DNA of 19,478 bases from Ga0074139 sp046336825 (GTDB lineage Bacteria; Bdellovibrionota; Bdellovibrionia; Bdellovibrionales; Bdellovibrionaceae). How positions within the stretch are numbered: position 1 is the first letter of the stretch; every line of letters starts with the position of its first letter. The position numbers and the translations under genes are program-made. The stretch spans positions 1 through 19,478 of the forward strand of contig JBKDFX010000070.1 of the NCBI GenBank assembly GCA_046336825.1, written 5' to 3'. Shown one piece after another: positions 1 through 8,079 of the stretch. The notes below the pieces were generated by a model. The model searched no databases and had not been told where the DNA came from. It saw only the letters and a program-made list of their open reading frames with translations.

Positions 1-1
1 G

Positions 2-1969
2 GAATGGTCTGTGGCGAAAGGCGTGACTCACTTTTGCCATTGGTTTCAACCTATGACAGGTCTCACTGCAGAAAAGCATGACGCTTTTATTTCCATCCAA
101 CACTCTTATCACTCAGAACTCAGGGTCATTGAAAGATTCACAGGTTCACAACTGATTCAAGGTGAACCCGACGCCTCCAGTTTTCCCAGCGGCGGTATGC
201 GTTCAACTTTTGAGGCCCGCGGTTACACTGCCTGGGATCCCTCCTCTCCTCTTTTTATTATTGAAGAAGAATCTGGCAACACTCTTTGTATTCCCACGGT
301 GTTTTTTGGTTATCACGGTCAAGCTCTGGACAACAAAACCCCTCTCTTGCGATCCATGGAAGCTCTTAACAGAGAAGCCTGTGAATTTCTAAAACTGATC
401 GGAGATGTGGACGTTAAACGTGTTTCTGCCACTTTGGGCGCTGAGCAGGAGTATTTCCTTATAGATAAAAGTTTTGTTTCCCTTCGCCCCGATCTTCTGA
501 TGACGGGACGAACTCTATTGGGAGCCCTTCCAGCCCGGGGACAACAATTAGAAGATCATTATTTTGGATCCATCCCTGGCCGAGTCAAAAAGTTCATGCA
601 AGAAGCTGAATTTGAACTCTACAAGTTAGGAATTCCCGTTAAAACCCGTCACAATGAAGTGGCTCCCTCGCAGTTTGAATTAGCTCCCATTTTTGAAGAT
701 GTGAATATTTCAGCCGACCACAACGTCTTGACCATGGAAGTTCTCAAACGTATTGCTCTTAAGCACGGATTCGTTTGTCTTCTTCACGAAAAACCATTTG
801 CTGGAATCAATGGCAGTGGCAAGCACAACAACTGGAGCATCGCCAACGACAAAGGTGAAAATTTACTCGAACCTGGAACCACACCTCATCAAAATTTAAG
901 ATTTTTAGCAGTTCTATCTGTTGTTTTAAAGGCTGTTTATGCCCATGCTGATGTCTTGAGAGCCTCCATCGCAAGCCCTGGTAATGATCATCGTCTTGGG
1001 GCCAATGAAGCTCCTCCCGCCATTATCTCTGTTTTTCTTGGAGAACTGCTTGAGAACATCCTTAGCAATATCCAAGAAGGAAAAGCCCTGAAGGCCACTG
1101 ATCAGCAAATTATTGATTTAGGTCTTACACAAATTCCTAATATTTCAAAAGACTACACAGACAGAAATAGAACCAGCCCCTTTGCTTTCACAGGTAATAA
1201 ATTTGAATTTAGAGCTGTGGGTTCAAGTGCAAATGTGGCAGTTCCTATGTCCATTTTAAATGCAGCAGTCGCTTCCACATTTAAAAATTGCACGGCTCAA
1301 TTAAAAGATCTTCTTAAGAAAAAAAGTACTCGTGATGAAGCTGTCATGGAAATGATACGCTTGATCAGCAAAGAAACCAAGGCCATCCGTTTTGAGGGTA
1401 ATGGTTACTCTCAAGAATGGAGAAACGAAGCTAAGAAAAGGGGGTTACCCATTTTAAATACTTCTGCAGAAGCCTTGAGTGTATTGCATGATAAAAAAGC
1501 CACACAGTTTTTAGTTGATATGCATGTTTTATCTGGAGAAGAGATCCAAAGTCGTTATCACATCAATGTGGAGCGATATATTAAAACTCTTGATATTGAA
1601 TTCGATACACTTACCGAGCTCACTCAGACTTTTGTTATACCCTCCTTAGAGAAACAGCTTGTCCAGCTCTCGGCCAGCAGTGATGGCGCCAGCTCAACTG
1701 GCCTAAAAAAGCTTCAAAAAGCACGCAAAGATGATTTGGAAGAAGTTTTTACAGCCGTTCTTTCTAACTTGGAAAAATTCCAAAAACTGATGGATAAGTC
1801 GAGACGTATCACAGATGAATCAGATCGCATGTATGACATTGTGAAATCCTTGTCTCCAGCAGCTCTGCAATTGCGCACGGCCTGCGATAGAGCTGAAACT
1901 GTTGTTGCTGATGAACTTTGGACTTTGCCTAAGTACCGAGAAATGCTTTTTGCCAACACTTTGGCTTAA
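2..1969 (+). CDS. glnN: Glutamine synthetase type III, 5'-truncated by window edge
   Basis: This enzyme makes glutamine from glutamate, ammonia and ATP in the cytoplasm. The frame is open from position 2 and the N-terminus lies outside the window; the GTG at 11 is an internal valine codon, not a start. Numbering residues from that codon, the type III landmarks are GAEQEYFL (143-150), HNEVAPSQFE (214-223, metal and glutamate binding), INGSGKHNNWS (266-276), GNDHRLGANEAPP (324-336) and NRTSPFAFTGNKFEFRAVGSS in two parts around 386-406. The C-terminal helical region (about 560-640) is typical of GlnN and absent from GlnA. About 650 residues are visible of the roughly 700-730 usual for the family, so perhaps 50-80 are missing. 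The stop is followed 5 nt later by arfB on the same strand, so the two may share a transcript. Confidence 0.95.
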   Translation, partial: EWSVAKGVTHFCHWFQPMTGLTAEKHDAFISIQHSYHSELRVIERFTGSQLIQGEPDASSFPSGGMRSTFEARGYTAWDPSSPLFIIEEESGNTLCIPTVFFGYHGQALDNKTPLLRSMEALNREACEFLKLIGDVDVKRVSATLGAEQEYFLIDKSFVSLRPDLLMTGRTLLGALPARGQQLEDHYFGSIPGRVKKFMQEAEFELYKLGIPVKTRHNEVAPSQFELAPIFEDVNISADHNVLTMEVLKRIALKHGFVCLLHEKPFAGINGSGKHNNWSIANDKGENLLEPGTTPHQNLRFLAVLSVVLKAVYAHADVLRASIASPGNDHRLGANEAPPAIISVFLGELLENILSNIQEGKALKATDQQIIDLGLTQIPNISKDYTDRNRTSPFAFTGNKFEFRAVGSSANVAVPMSILNAAVASTFKNCTAQLKDLLKKKSTRDEAVMEMIRLISKETKAIRFEGNGYSQEWRNEAKKRGLPILNTSAEALSVLHDKKATQFLVDMHVLSGEEIQSRYHINVERYIKTLDIEFDTLTELTQTFVIPSLEKQLVQLSASSDGASSTGLKKLQKARKDDLEEVFTAVLSNLEKFQKLMDKSRRITDESDRMYDIVKSLSPAALQLRTACDRAETVVADELWTLPKYREMLFANTLA

Positions 1970-1974
1970 TAATA

Positions 1975-2385
1975 ATGCTCAGCGGTTTGGGGTTTCCACT
2001 TCCCTATCATGAATTTGAGTTTGAAACCTCCCGCGCCCAAGGTGCGGGAGGTCAGCATGTCAACCGCACTGAAAGTGCTGTGAGCCTTCGTTGGAATTTG
2101 AAAAATTCAAATTCTTTACCAATTGAAATTAAAGATAAACTTTTGCAACGTTTGCGCTCACAACTAGTGGGCGATGGAGAACTTATCATTCGCAGCCAGG
2201 AGTCTCGCTCTCAGCTAGAAAACAAAGAGATTTGTGTAAAAAAACTTTTACTTCTATTAAAAAAAGCCCTGACTCCAATTAAAAAGAGGATCAACACTCG
2301 CCCCACCCGAAGCTCACAACGCAAGCGAGTGGACGAAAAAAAACACCGAGGAGAAATAAAAAATCTTCGCCGTAAACCTGTTTAA
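1975..2385 (+). CDS. arfB: Peptide chain release factor-like ribosome rescue protein (ArfB/YaeJ type)
   Basis: This protein hydrolyses peptidyl-tRNA on ribosomes stalled at the end of broken mRNAs. The 136-residue product has the catalytic GGQ at residues 25-27 inside AQGAGGQHVN. A short globular domain follows, then a long basic tail (about 100-136: KKRINTRPTR, KKHRGEIKNLRRK) of the kind that lies in the empty mRNA channel. It lacks the codon-recognition domains of RF1/RF2, and its size fits ArfB. The ATG lies 5 nt after the glnN stop with no strong Shine-Dalgarno, suggesting coupled translation. Its stop overlaps the convergent thiolase stop by 4 nt (TTAA). A strong stem-loop lies over the GGQ codons (separate entry). 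Confidence 0.92.
   Translation: MLSGLGFPLPYHEFEFETSRAQGAGGQHVNRTESAVSLRWNLKNSNSLPIEIKDKLLQRLRSQLVGDGELIIRSQESRSQLENKEICVKKLLLLLKKALTPIKKRINTRPTRSSQRKRVDEKKHRGEIKNLRRKPV
2026..2052 (+). other. GC-rich 12-bp stem-loop inside arfB
   Basis: Positions 2026-2037 pair with 2041-2052 around a CAA loop. Eleven pairs are Watson-Crick and one is G.U, and ten of the twelve positions involve G or C pairs, in an otherwise AT-rich region. It begins 51 nt after the arfB start and covers the codons up to and including GGQ. No T-run follows, so it is not an intrinsic terminator. Any role in mRNA cleavage or translation control is speculation. Confidence 0.6.
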
Positions 2386-3647
2386 GCTTCCAAAATAGCA
2401 GCCACACCCATTCCACCAGCCGTGCAAATGGAAATCAAACCCCGTCCTTGACCCTTATTTTTCAGGATGTGGGCAAGACTGGCCACTATTCGTGCCCCAG
2501 TGGCACCAAAGGGATGCCCCAGAGCTAAACTGCCACCCTTAACATTCATACGACTTCGATCAATTGTTCCCAATCGAGTGGCTTCACCCAAAACTCGTTT
2601 ACAATAATCTTCATCGTCCCAAGCCTTTAAATTGCAAAGAACTTGCCCAGCAAAAGCTTCGTGAATTTCGTAGAAATCAAAATCCTGTAGTTTAAGTCCA
2701 TTTCTTTTCAAAAGTCTGGCCACCGCCAAAGTGGGGGCCATGAGTAAACCCTCACCGTGAACAAAGTCCAAAGCCGCCACCTCGCAATCTACAAATCGAG
2801 CAAGCTTCGGTAAATTTTCTTGATCCGCCTTTTTTTCACTGGCCAACAATACACACGAAGATCCATCTGTAAGTGCAGTTGAATTTCCAGCTGTTAATGT
2901 TCCTTGACCTGAAAAATCAAATACAGGCTTAAGTTTTGCTAGTTTCTCAATGGTTGTGTCCTCGCGTACAATTAGGTCTTTTTTTACCTGATTAAATTCC
3001 ACCACTAGATTTTGATAAAAACCCTCTTTGTAAGCTTGAGCTGCTTTTTGATGGCTCTCAAAGGCTATTTGGTCTTGCTCTTGTCGTGTGATTTTCCACT
3101 CTTGAACCATGGATTCACAATGCTGCCCCATGGATTTTCCTGTTCGAGGTTCAACCACAGCTGGAAACACAGGTTTCCAATCAGAGGGGCGAAATTGCGC
3201 CAATGCTGAAAGCTTAGCTCCAAAAGTGCGGGCCTGACTCAATCTAATAATTTTTTCGGAAAACTTTCTAGAAAATAAAACTGGCAAATCTGTGTTCGTA
3301 TCCACACCGCCACCGATTCCCCACTCAATTTGTCCTAATTTAATTTTCATGGCGATCTGATTAAGGGTTTCTAAACTTAAACCACAGGCTCTCTGAACAT
3401 TATAAGCTGGTGTATTCGGGTGAAGACTGGTTCCTAATACACACTCACGCGCCAAATTCCAGTCGCTGGAGGAATTCATCACCCCCCCCAATGCCACATC
3501 CCCCAAAAGCTTTCCTTGTAAATTCATTTTAGTAACAAGAGCCTCCAGTGAAGCTGTCATAAGTTCTTGCATGGTGACTTTCTGATAGGCTCCCATGGAC
3601 TTAACAAAAGGAGTTCTCTGCCCCCCACAAACATAAACTTGATTCAC
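2382..3647 (-). CDS. Thiolase, acetyl-CoA acyltransferase (FadI/FadA-like)
   Basis: This is a 421-residue thiolase that condenses or cleaves acyl-CoA in fatty-acid beta-oxidation or related pathways. The visible catalytic residues are the nucleophile Cys88 (QRACGLS), His329 (EIHEAFAG), the NVKGGSLALGHPFGATGAR block with His378, and Cys408 (SICTAGGMG). The start is GTG, supported by AGGAG 5 nt upstream. It overlaps the stop of the upstream gene as GTGA (3644-3647), which implies translational coupling. The chain length and the long insert around 120-180 resemble FadI-type enzymes more than the 390-residue biosynthetic thiolases, but the exact substrate cannot be read from sequence. Codons 53-56 contain an uninterrupted G8 run. 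Confidence 0.93.
   Translation of the reverse strand: MNQVYVCGGQRTPFVKSMGAYQKVTMQELMTASLEALVTKMNLQGKLLGDVALGGVMNSSSDWNLARECVLGTSLHPNTPAYNVQRACGLSLETLNQIAMKIKLGQIEWGIGGGVDTNTDLPVLFSRKFSEKIIRLSQARTFGAKLSALAQFRPSDWKPVFPAVVEPRTGKSMGQHCESMVQEWKITRQEQDQIAFESHQKAAQAYKEGFYQNLVVEFNQVKKDLIVREDTTIEKLAKLKPVFDFSGQGTLTAGNSTALTDGSSCVLLASEKKADQENLPKLARFVDCEVAALDFVHGEGLLMAPTLAVARLLKRNGLKLQDFDFYEIHEAFAGQVLCNLKAWDDEDYCKRVLGEATRLGTIDRSRMNVKGGSLALGHPFGATGARIVASLAHILKNKGQGRGLISICTAGGMGVAAILEA
3482..3489 (-). repeat. G8 homopolymer tract within thiolase codons 53-56
   Basis: Eight consecutive C on the plus strand (G8 on the coding strand) encode the end of Leu53, Gly54, Gly55 and the start of Val56. A slip of one base would frameshift the thiolase early. 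A G6 run also occurs near codons 8-9. There is no sign here that slippage actually happens. Confidence 0.7.
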
Positions 3648-4987
3648 GAATTCTCCTTTTTGGCTTTTGGTTGTGCCAAATTTCCAGTTGTAAATAACAA
3701 TCTAAACTCTTCCATCCAGGCCAGACTCAAACGATTCTCATTTTTAGCTCGTGCTAAGGCCCCCTGAAGCACATCATTTTTTGAATAGGCTTGAGGACCC
3801 GCTGCCCTCAGAGACTCTGCTAATTTTTCACCCATATAGGTGAGGGCTGATAGATTGGAATTGTCAGCAGGGTTCACTTGAGAGATATAACCCTCCACAT
3901 ATTTCAAAAACAAAATTTGTTGGCCATCTTTTATGGGGTTGACCAGTTGCTGAGGAAACTTTTTTAAAATCAATTCTTCTTCAGGCAAAATAGGCGCCTT
4001 AGAAAAAAGTTTCTTTTTATACAAAAGAGCTGGAGTCATCAAACGACAGGTAGTGAGAGCCCACTTTAACTCAATCAATTGATCCAAGTCCAAATCTCCG
4101 TAATTGTCTCCGAATGCAGCAGACACAATCAACTCAAGAGCCGAACTATCAAATTGCATCATAGGACTTTGTGAAACTTCAAACAACAATTGCCAAGGAT
4201 CAGGAGCGTCTCGTAAATAATCTACAATCAACTTGAGTTGTGCTTTCAAATCATCAAGGCTTCCTGGATAAATTTCAGCTCGAGGGACTCCTGCCACCCC
4301 TACAAGGAGGGCCTCACGCCATTGAGAAAAAATTTGATAAAATTTAGCGCGAAATCTTTTTTTGAGACCTGCTCTAAAACGATCAAAAAAATACTCGATA
4401 TAACCATTATAGGAATTCACACTTTCGCGGTGAATGGTCAATGATTTAGCATTGGCAATTTTTTTGAATTTAGCCTCTGAGAGAGTCAAGTTTTCGTTAA
4501 CCAAAGTCACATATTTTTGATTCAGAGGAAGATAGTGATACGCATTAAAAGGGATGACTGTATCGGGAAATAAATCCTGCACAGCAATCTCATAAAAATT
4601 ACAAAGACCCCGTTGGAAAATAAAAAACTCAGCTACAAAAGTCTCTTGAAATTGCTGGCGATCAATAAAATAGTTAACCATGAGATCTTGAGCTTGCTGT
4701 AAAGTGGCCACATTTAAATCAGCGATTAAAAATAAATCCACTTCGTTATGAAAATTAGACTCTAGCTTTTCCAGAGTTGATTTAAGTTGGCTCAGGTCCT
4801 GACCGCCATCAAAAAAAACAGTGTGGGGCTTAACCTTTTCATCAGTTAAAAACTGATCGGCAGATGTAAAAACAACAGGCTTAAAAATAAGAAATTCACA
4901 AGCTTGCATAAAGCGCTTGCACAGGGTCTCGTCGCTCGAGATTAAGATAAGGGAATCCCGTTCTAAATTCAGCATTGATTCTCTCAT
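3644..4987 (-). CDS. Uncharacterised protein with degenerate receiver-like and HD-like regions
   Basis: The 447-residue protein has no signal peptide. Residues about 10-120 alternate strands and helices like a response-regulator receiver (LILISSDE, then TVFFDGG with Asp60 at the phospho-acceptor position). The first acidic pair is reduced and the usual Lys-Pro near the last strand is absent. Residues 145-195 (PFNAYHYLPLNQKYVTL onward) resemble the linker found in Bdellovibrio and myxobacterial HD/HDOD regulators. Residues about 305-349 (KKKLFSKAPILPEEE, then KKFP) look like the helices after the HD pair of an HD-GYP domain, but no HD catalytic residues are seen. The domain calls are inference. 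The ATG at 4987 has no good Shine-Dalgarno; the ATG at 4975 has a GAGAG upstream and may be the true start. Its stop overlaps the thiolase start (GTGA), so the two are probably made together. Confidence 0.75.
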   Translation of the reverse strand: MRESMLNLERDSLILISSDETLCKRFMQACEFLIFKPVVFTSADQFLTDEKVKPHTVFFDGGQDLSQLKSTLEKLESNFHNEVDLFLIADLNVATLQQAQDLMVNYFIDRQQFQETFVAEFFIFQRGLCNFYEIAVQDLFPDTVIPFNAYHYLPLNQKYVTLVNENLTLSEAKFKKIANAKSLTIHRESVNSYNGYIEYFFDRFRAGLKKRFRAKFYQIFSQWREALLVGVAGVPRAEIYPGSLDDLKAQLKLIVDYLRDAPDPWQLLFEVSQSPMMQFDSSALELIVSAAFGDNYGDLDLDQLIELKWALTTCRLMTPALLYKKKLFSKAPILPEEELILKKFPQQLVNPIKDGQQILFLKYVEGYISQVNPADNSNLSALTYMGEKLAESLRAAGPQAYSKNDVLQGALARAKNENRLSLAWMEEFRLLFTTGNLAQPKAKKENS

Positions 4988-5051
4988 AAGATTGAATCAC
5001 ACTAAATTGAAAACACAATTTATTAAGACAAAAATGACACGGGGAGTTTGT

Positions 5052-5666
5052 ATGATAAAAGTTTTAGCGACACTCACTATTTTAACTGTATCAACCGTTG
5101 GTTTTTCATTTGAAAAAACTCTTTCCTCACAAAAGTGGGAAAAGCACACCCTCAGCGAAAAAGTGAAACTGACTTCACTCGGTGGATTGGAACTTAAAAG
5201 CGTAGCCCATGGTTTGCGCTCAAAAAAAGTGGCCTTTCTCAACTTTGATGTCTATGTGGCTGAGCTCCTACTGCCGACTTCAACCGCATGGGATAGGAAA
5301 CCTCAAACTTGGGAAAACTCCAGCCAATCTGGCGTGATCATGACATTCCTCAGAGACGTACCAGCACAGAATATTTCAGAAGCTTTCGAAGCCGCCCTGA
5401 AAAAGAATTCTGTTGAAACCAATACTCCCCTTTATCAAGATTTCCTCAAAAAAGTCACAGCCATTGGGGATTTGAAAAAAGGAGAAGTTCTTCTCGTCGC
5501 ACGAAACTTATCTTCGCAAGAGGACGTTCTCGTTGTTGAGGTCGAGGGTCGTTTTCAAGAAAAAATCTCCAATTCACAACCCTGGACCCAGAATATTTTA
5601 AAAATCTGGAGTGGTAAGCCCGCCGACCCCGGAATCGAAGCTATGCAAAAGGCCTTGTTCAAATAA
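5052..5666 (+). CDS. Exported chalcone isomerase-like protein
   Basis: The start chosen is ATG 5052, with GGGGAG 5 nt upstream; an upstream extension of the frame to 4917 overlaps the divergent gene and lacks a ribosome site. The 204-residue product begins with a signal peptide (MIKVLATLTILTVSTVGFSF). The mature part carries LGGLELKSVAHGLRSKKVAFLNF and VYVAELLLP in succession, then MTFLRDVPAQNISEAFEAAL and KKGEVLLV. This order matches the bacterial 'chalcone isomerase-like' family, whose members are periplasmic and mostly of unknown function; flavonoid chemistry is not implied. The last 69 nt overlap the 3' end of lon on the other strand. Confidence 0.82.
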   Translation: MIKVLATLTILTVSTVGFSFEKTLSSQKWEKHTLSEKVKLTSLGGLELKSVAHGLRSKKVAFLNFDVYVAELLLPTSTAWDRKPQTWENSSQSGVIMTFLRDVPAQNISEAFEAALKKNSVETNTPLYQDFLKKVTAIGDLKKGEVLLVARNLSSQEDVLVVEVEGRFQEKISNSQPWTQNILKIWSGKPADPGIEAMQKALFK

Positions 5667-7982
5667 ATCTATTCCCAAGGCCCAATTCAAAACTTCGTCC
5701 ACATGATGAGCTAAAAAAATATCCATTTCTTTTCTCACCTCTTCTGGTAGCTGTTGGAGGTCCCGAGCATTGGCCGCTGGAATAAGAACCTTTGTTCGAC
5801 CATAGCGATGAGCCGCCATCAGCTTTTCCTTAATTCCTCCAACAGGAAGAACCATTCCAGTTAAGGAAATCTCCCCAGTCATGGCCTGATTTTGCTGAAC
5901 TGTCTTTCCCGTTAGCAACGAAGCTAAAGAAGTCAGCATGGTGACTCCCGCTGAAGGACCATCTTTTGGTATGGCCCCTGCTGGAGCGTGCAAATGCAAA
6001 TCATTTTTCGAAAAATCAAAATTAACATTCCCGAGTGCCATGCGAGACTTTAAAAGACTCAAGGCCAACTCGGCCGATTCACGCATGGTTTCACCTAGTT
6101 TTCCTGTTAAAACCAGTTTTCCGTGGCCGGGCATTTTTGCAGATTCGATAAATAAAAGATCTCCTCCCACCGGTGTCCAAGCCAGACCTGCCACAACACC
6201 AGGACCATGATGAATTTCATCTTTGCCTTGAAAGACTCTTTCTCCCGAAAAAATTTCTTCTAAATGAGAATCTTCAAGGGTCAAGGTGTGAAAATCCCCC
6301 CGCTCACTTTGGGTTACAATTTTTTCAGACAAATAACGACTGACTTGTGTCAATTTTCTTTGAAGTTCTCGCACTCCAGCCTCTCGTGTGTAGCGCAAAA
6401 CTAAGTGTTCTAAAAAATCTTCAGACAAAGACACTTGCTGGAGATCAATACCATGATCTTTCAAAGACTTAGGCCATAAATGTCTTTTTGCAATTTCTAA
6501 CTTTTCAGCCAATGTGTAACTGCCTAACTCAATCACCTCCATTCGATCCAACAAGGGACCAGGAATGGATTCCAGACTATTAGCTGTTGCAATGAAAAGA
6601 ACTTGGGACAGATCAAAAGCTGTGTCCAAGTAGTGATCGTAAAATTGGCTATTTTGCTCTGGATCTAAAACCTCCAATAGTGAGCTGGCAGGATCACCAG
6701 AAAAAGATCGACCCAATTTATCAATTTCATCTAACAAAATGACCGCATCATTTTCACCTGCACGCTTCAAAGAACTCAAGATCCTTCCCGGCAAAGCTCC
6801 TACATAAGTTCTTCTATGACCTCGAATCTCGGCATCATCACGAACTCCCCCTAAACTCACTCGAGCAAATTTTCGGCTCAAAGCTTTGGCCACACTCTGA
6901 CCTAAAGATGTTTTACCCACTCCAGGAGGCCCCACCAACAAAAGCAAAGATCCTCTTTTACCTCCCGTTAGTTTCAACACAGACAGAGATTGCAGAATTC
7001 TTTTTTTGATGTTTTCCAATCCAAAATGATCAGTCTCCAGCTGTTTTCTCGCACTTTCTAAATTGATTTCTCCTGACTGAGAGGACCTGTTCCAAGGCAA
7101 AGATAATAAAAAATCCAAATGATTTTTCGTTACCTGAAAATCAGGCGAACTGGAGTTGGTTTGCTCCAACTTTCTCGCCTGCTGAAGCGCAAGCTCTCTC
7201 GCTCCTTCGGGTAAATTTAAAGTTTCAATTTTTTTTAAATAATCATCGCCTTGTGAGTCCTGGTGAGAGTTTCCTAATTCTTCTTGAATTGTTTTCATCT
7301 GTTCACGCAGAATATGCTCACGCTGAGTTTGCCCTACCCGACTGTAAAGTTTTTTCTTGATGTCTTCTTGCACCTCATAACGAATTTTAATTTCACTCAA
7401 AAGTTTTAAGGCTTCCATTGAAATGTCTCGCAAGTGAGTCAGCGACAGTAATCTTTGTTTATCAACCACTTTTGCATCTGTATTGGCCACACTCAAGTAA
7501 CTCAATTCCTCAAGCGAACTGACCTCCTCCATGGCCGATTGCATTTCTTCGTTAGGCTCTAAAACTTGGGTGACTGTTTCACGCAAGCTCTGCATGAGAC
7601 CCTCTCGGGTTGATTCATCCAACTCTGTGAAGGTTTCAATTGGACTGAATTGAGCCTGCCAAAAACCACCCTCATTGAGTTTGAGTTGTGAGACTTCAAC
7701 TCTTCTTTGGCCTCGTAAAATGAGATTCATGCTGCCATCACTCAATTTTTTTAAATTTTCGATTCTGGCTAGAACTCCCACATTGAAAAAGTCATCTTCT
7801 TTCATCAACTCAGGAGAAGGTCGTTTTTGAGCTAAACAAATGATCCAAGACCCCTCTGACAAGGCTTTTTCAACAGATTTTCGACTGTAATCACGCCCCA
7901 CTTTGATGGACTGGGAAACAAAAGGAAATAAAACCGTATTTCGTAAAGGGAGCACAGACAAAATTCCAGTAGGCCAAGCCAT
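5598..7982 (-). CDS. lon: ATP-dependent protease Lon (LonA type)
   Basis: This is a cytoplasmic AAA+ protease that degrades misfolded and regulatory proteins. Residue numbers here count from the GTG at 7988; subtract 2 for the chosen ATG start. The order is: N-terminal substrate domain (about 8-200), coiled-coil (about 205-245), Walker A GPPGVGKT (353-360), Walker B with DEID (420-423), and a protease domain with catalytic Ser679 in PKDGPSAG and Lys in GGIKEK (720-722). ATG 7982 is preferred over the in-frame GTG two codons upstream because AAGGAG sits 5 nt before the ATG and overlaps the GTG. The usual Lon C-terminus ends near NWALGIDLF; about 20 more residues follow, coded in the stretch that overlaps the convergent chalcone isomerase-like gene. 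Confidence 0.96.
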   Translation of the reverse strand: MAWPTGILSVLPLRNTVLFPFVSQSIKVGRDYSRKSVEKALSEGSWIICLAQKRPSPELMKEDDFFNVGVLARIENLKKLSDGSMNLILRGQRRVEVSQLKLNEGGFWQAQFSPIETFTELDESTREGLMQSLRETVTQVLEPNEEMQSAMEEVSSLEELSYLSVANTDAKVVDKQRLLSLTHLRDISMEALKLLSEIKIRYEVQEDIKKKLYSRVGQTQREHILREQMKTIQEELGNSHQDSQGDDYLKKIETLNLPEGARELALQQARKLEQTNSSSPDFQVTKNHLDFLLSLPWNRSSQSGEINLESARKQLETDHFGLENIKKRILQSLSVLKLTGGKRGSLLLLVGPPGVGKTSLGQSVAKALSRKFARVSLGGVRDDAEIRGHRRTYVGALPGRILSSLKRAGENDAVILLDEIDKLGRSFSGDPASSLLEVLDPEQNSQFYDHYLDTAFDLSQVLFIATANSLESIPGPLLDRMEVIELGSYTLAEKLEIAKRHLWPKSLKDHGIDLQQVSLSEDFLEHLVLRYTREAGVRELQRKLTQVSRYLSEKIVTQSERGDFHTLTLEDSHLEEIFSGERVFQGKDEIHHGPGVVAGLAWTPVGGDLLFIESAKMPGHGKLVLTGKLGETMRESAELALSLLKSRMALGNVNFDFSKNDLHLHAPAGAIPKDGPSAGVTMLTSLASLLTGKTVQQNQAMTGEISLTGMVLPVGGIKEKLMAAHRYGRTKVLIPAANARDLQQLPEEVRKEMDIFLAHHVDEVLNWALGIDLFEQGLLHSFDSGVGGLTTPDF

Positions 7983-7987
7983 AGTCA

Positions 7988-7993
7988 CTCCTT
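7988..7993 (-). promoter_or_regulatory. lon Shine-Dalgarno that fixes the ATG start
   Basis: AAGGAG on the minus strand ends 5 nt before ATG 7982 and overlaps the alternative GTG (7986-7988). This makes the GTG an unlikely initiator. Confidence 0.75.
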
Positions 7994-7995
7994 TT

Positions 7996-8011
7996 CAGAT
8001 ATCGAGATCTG
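7996..8011. promoter_or_regulatory. Imperfect palindrome upstream of lon, candidate operator
   Basis: CAGATATCGAGATCTG has seven of eight mirrored positions paired. It lies just before the lon ribosome site and directly downstream of a TATAAT, where a transcription start would be. The position suits a repressor site. No known consensus was recognised, and neither CIRCE nor a sigma-32 promoter is evident. Confidence 0.35.
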
Positions 8012-8017
8012 ATTATA
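8012..8017 (-). promoter_or_regulatory. Possible -10 element for lon
   Basis: A perfect TATAAT on the minus strand lies 30 nt before the lon ATG. The best -35 candidate, TTGATA at 8038-8043, is 20 bp away, longer than the usual 16-18, so the promoter assignment is tentative. Confidence 0.35.
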
Positions 8018-8079
8018 AGTAACAATTTGTGTTTCATTATCAACACGTCAAGGTGGACGGGCTCATATTTTAATTAAAA

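Noticed and set aside
1714..1959. Antisense open frames inside glnN and similar short frames in other genes.
   Set aside because: They are shadows of well-supported genes, with no ribosome sites or recognisable protein features.
4917..5051. Upstream extension of the chalcone isomerase-like gene to 4917.
   Set aside because: It would overlap the divergent gene, lacks a ribosome site, and puts 45 residues before a clear signal peptide.
5600..5660. FDSGVGGLT in the Lon tail, the N-terminal motif of glutamate racemase (MurI).
   Set aside because: It lies in the antisense of the chalcone isomerase-like gene's last codons, with no racemase sequence around it; a chance match.
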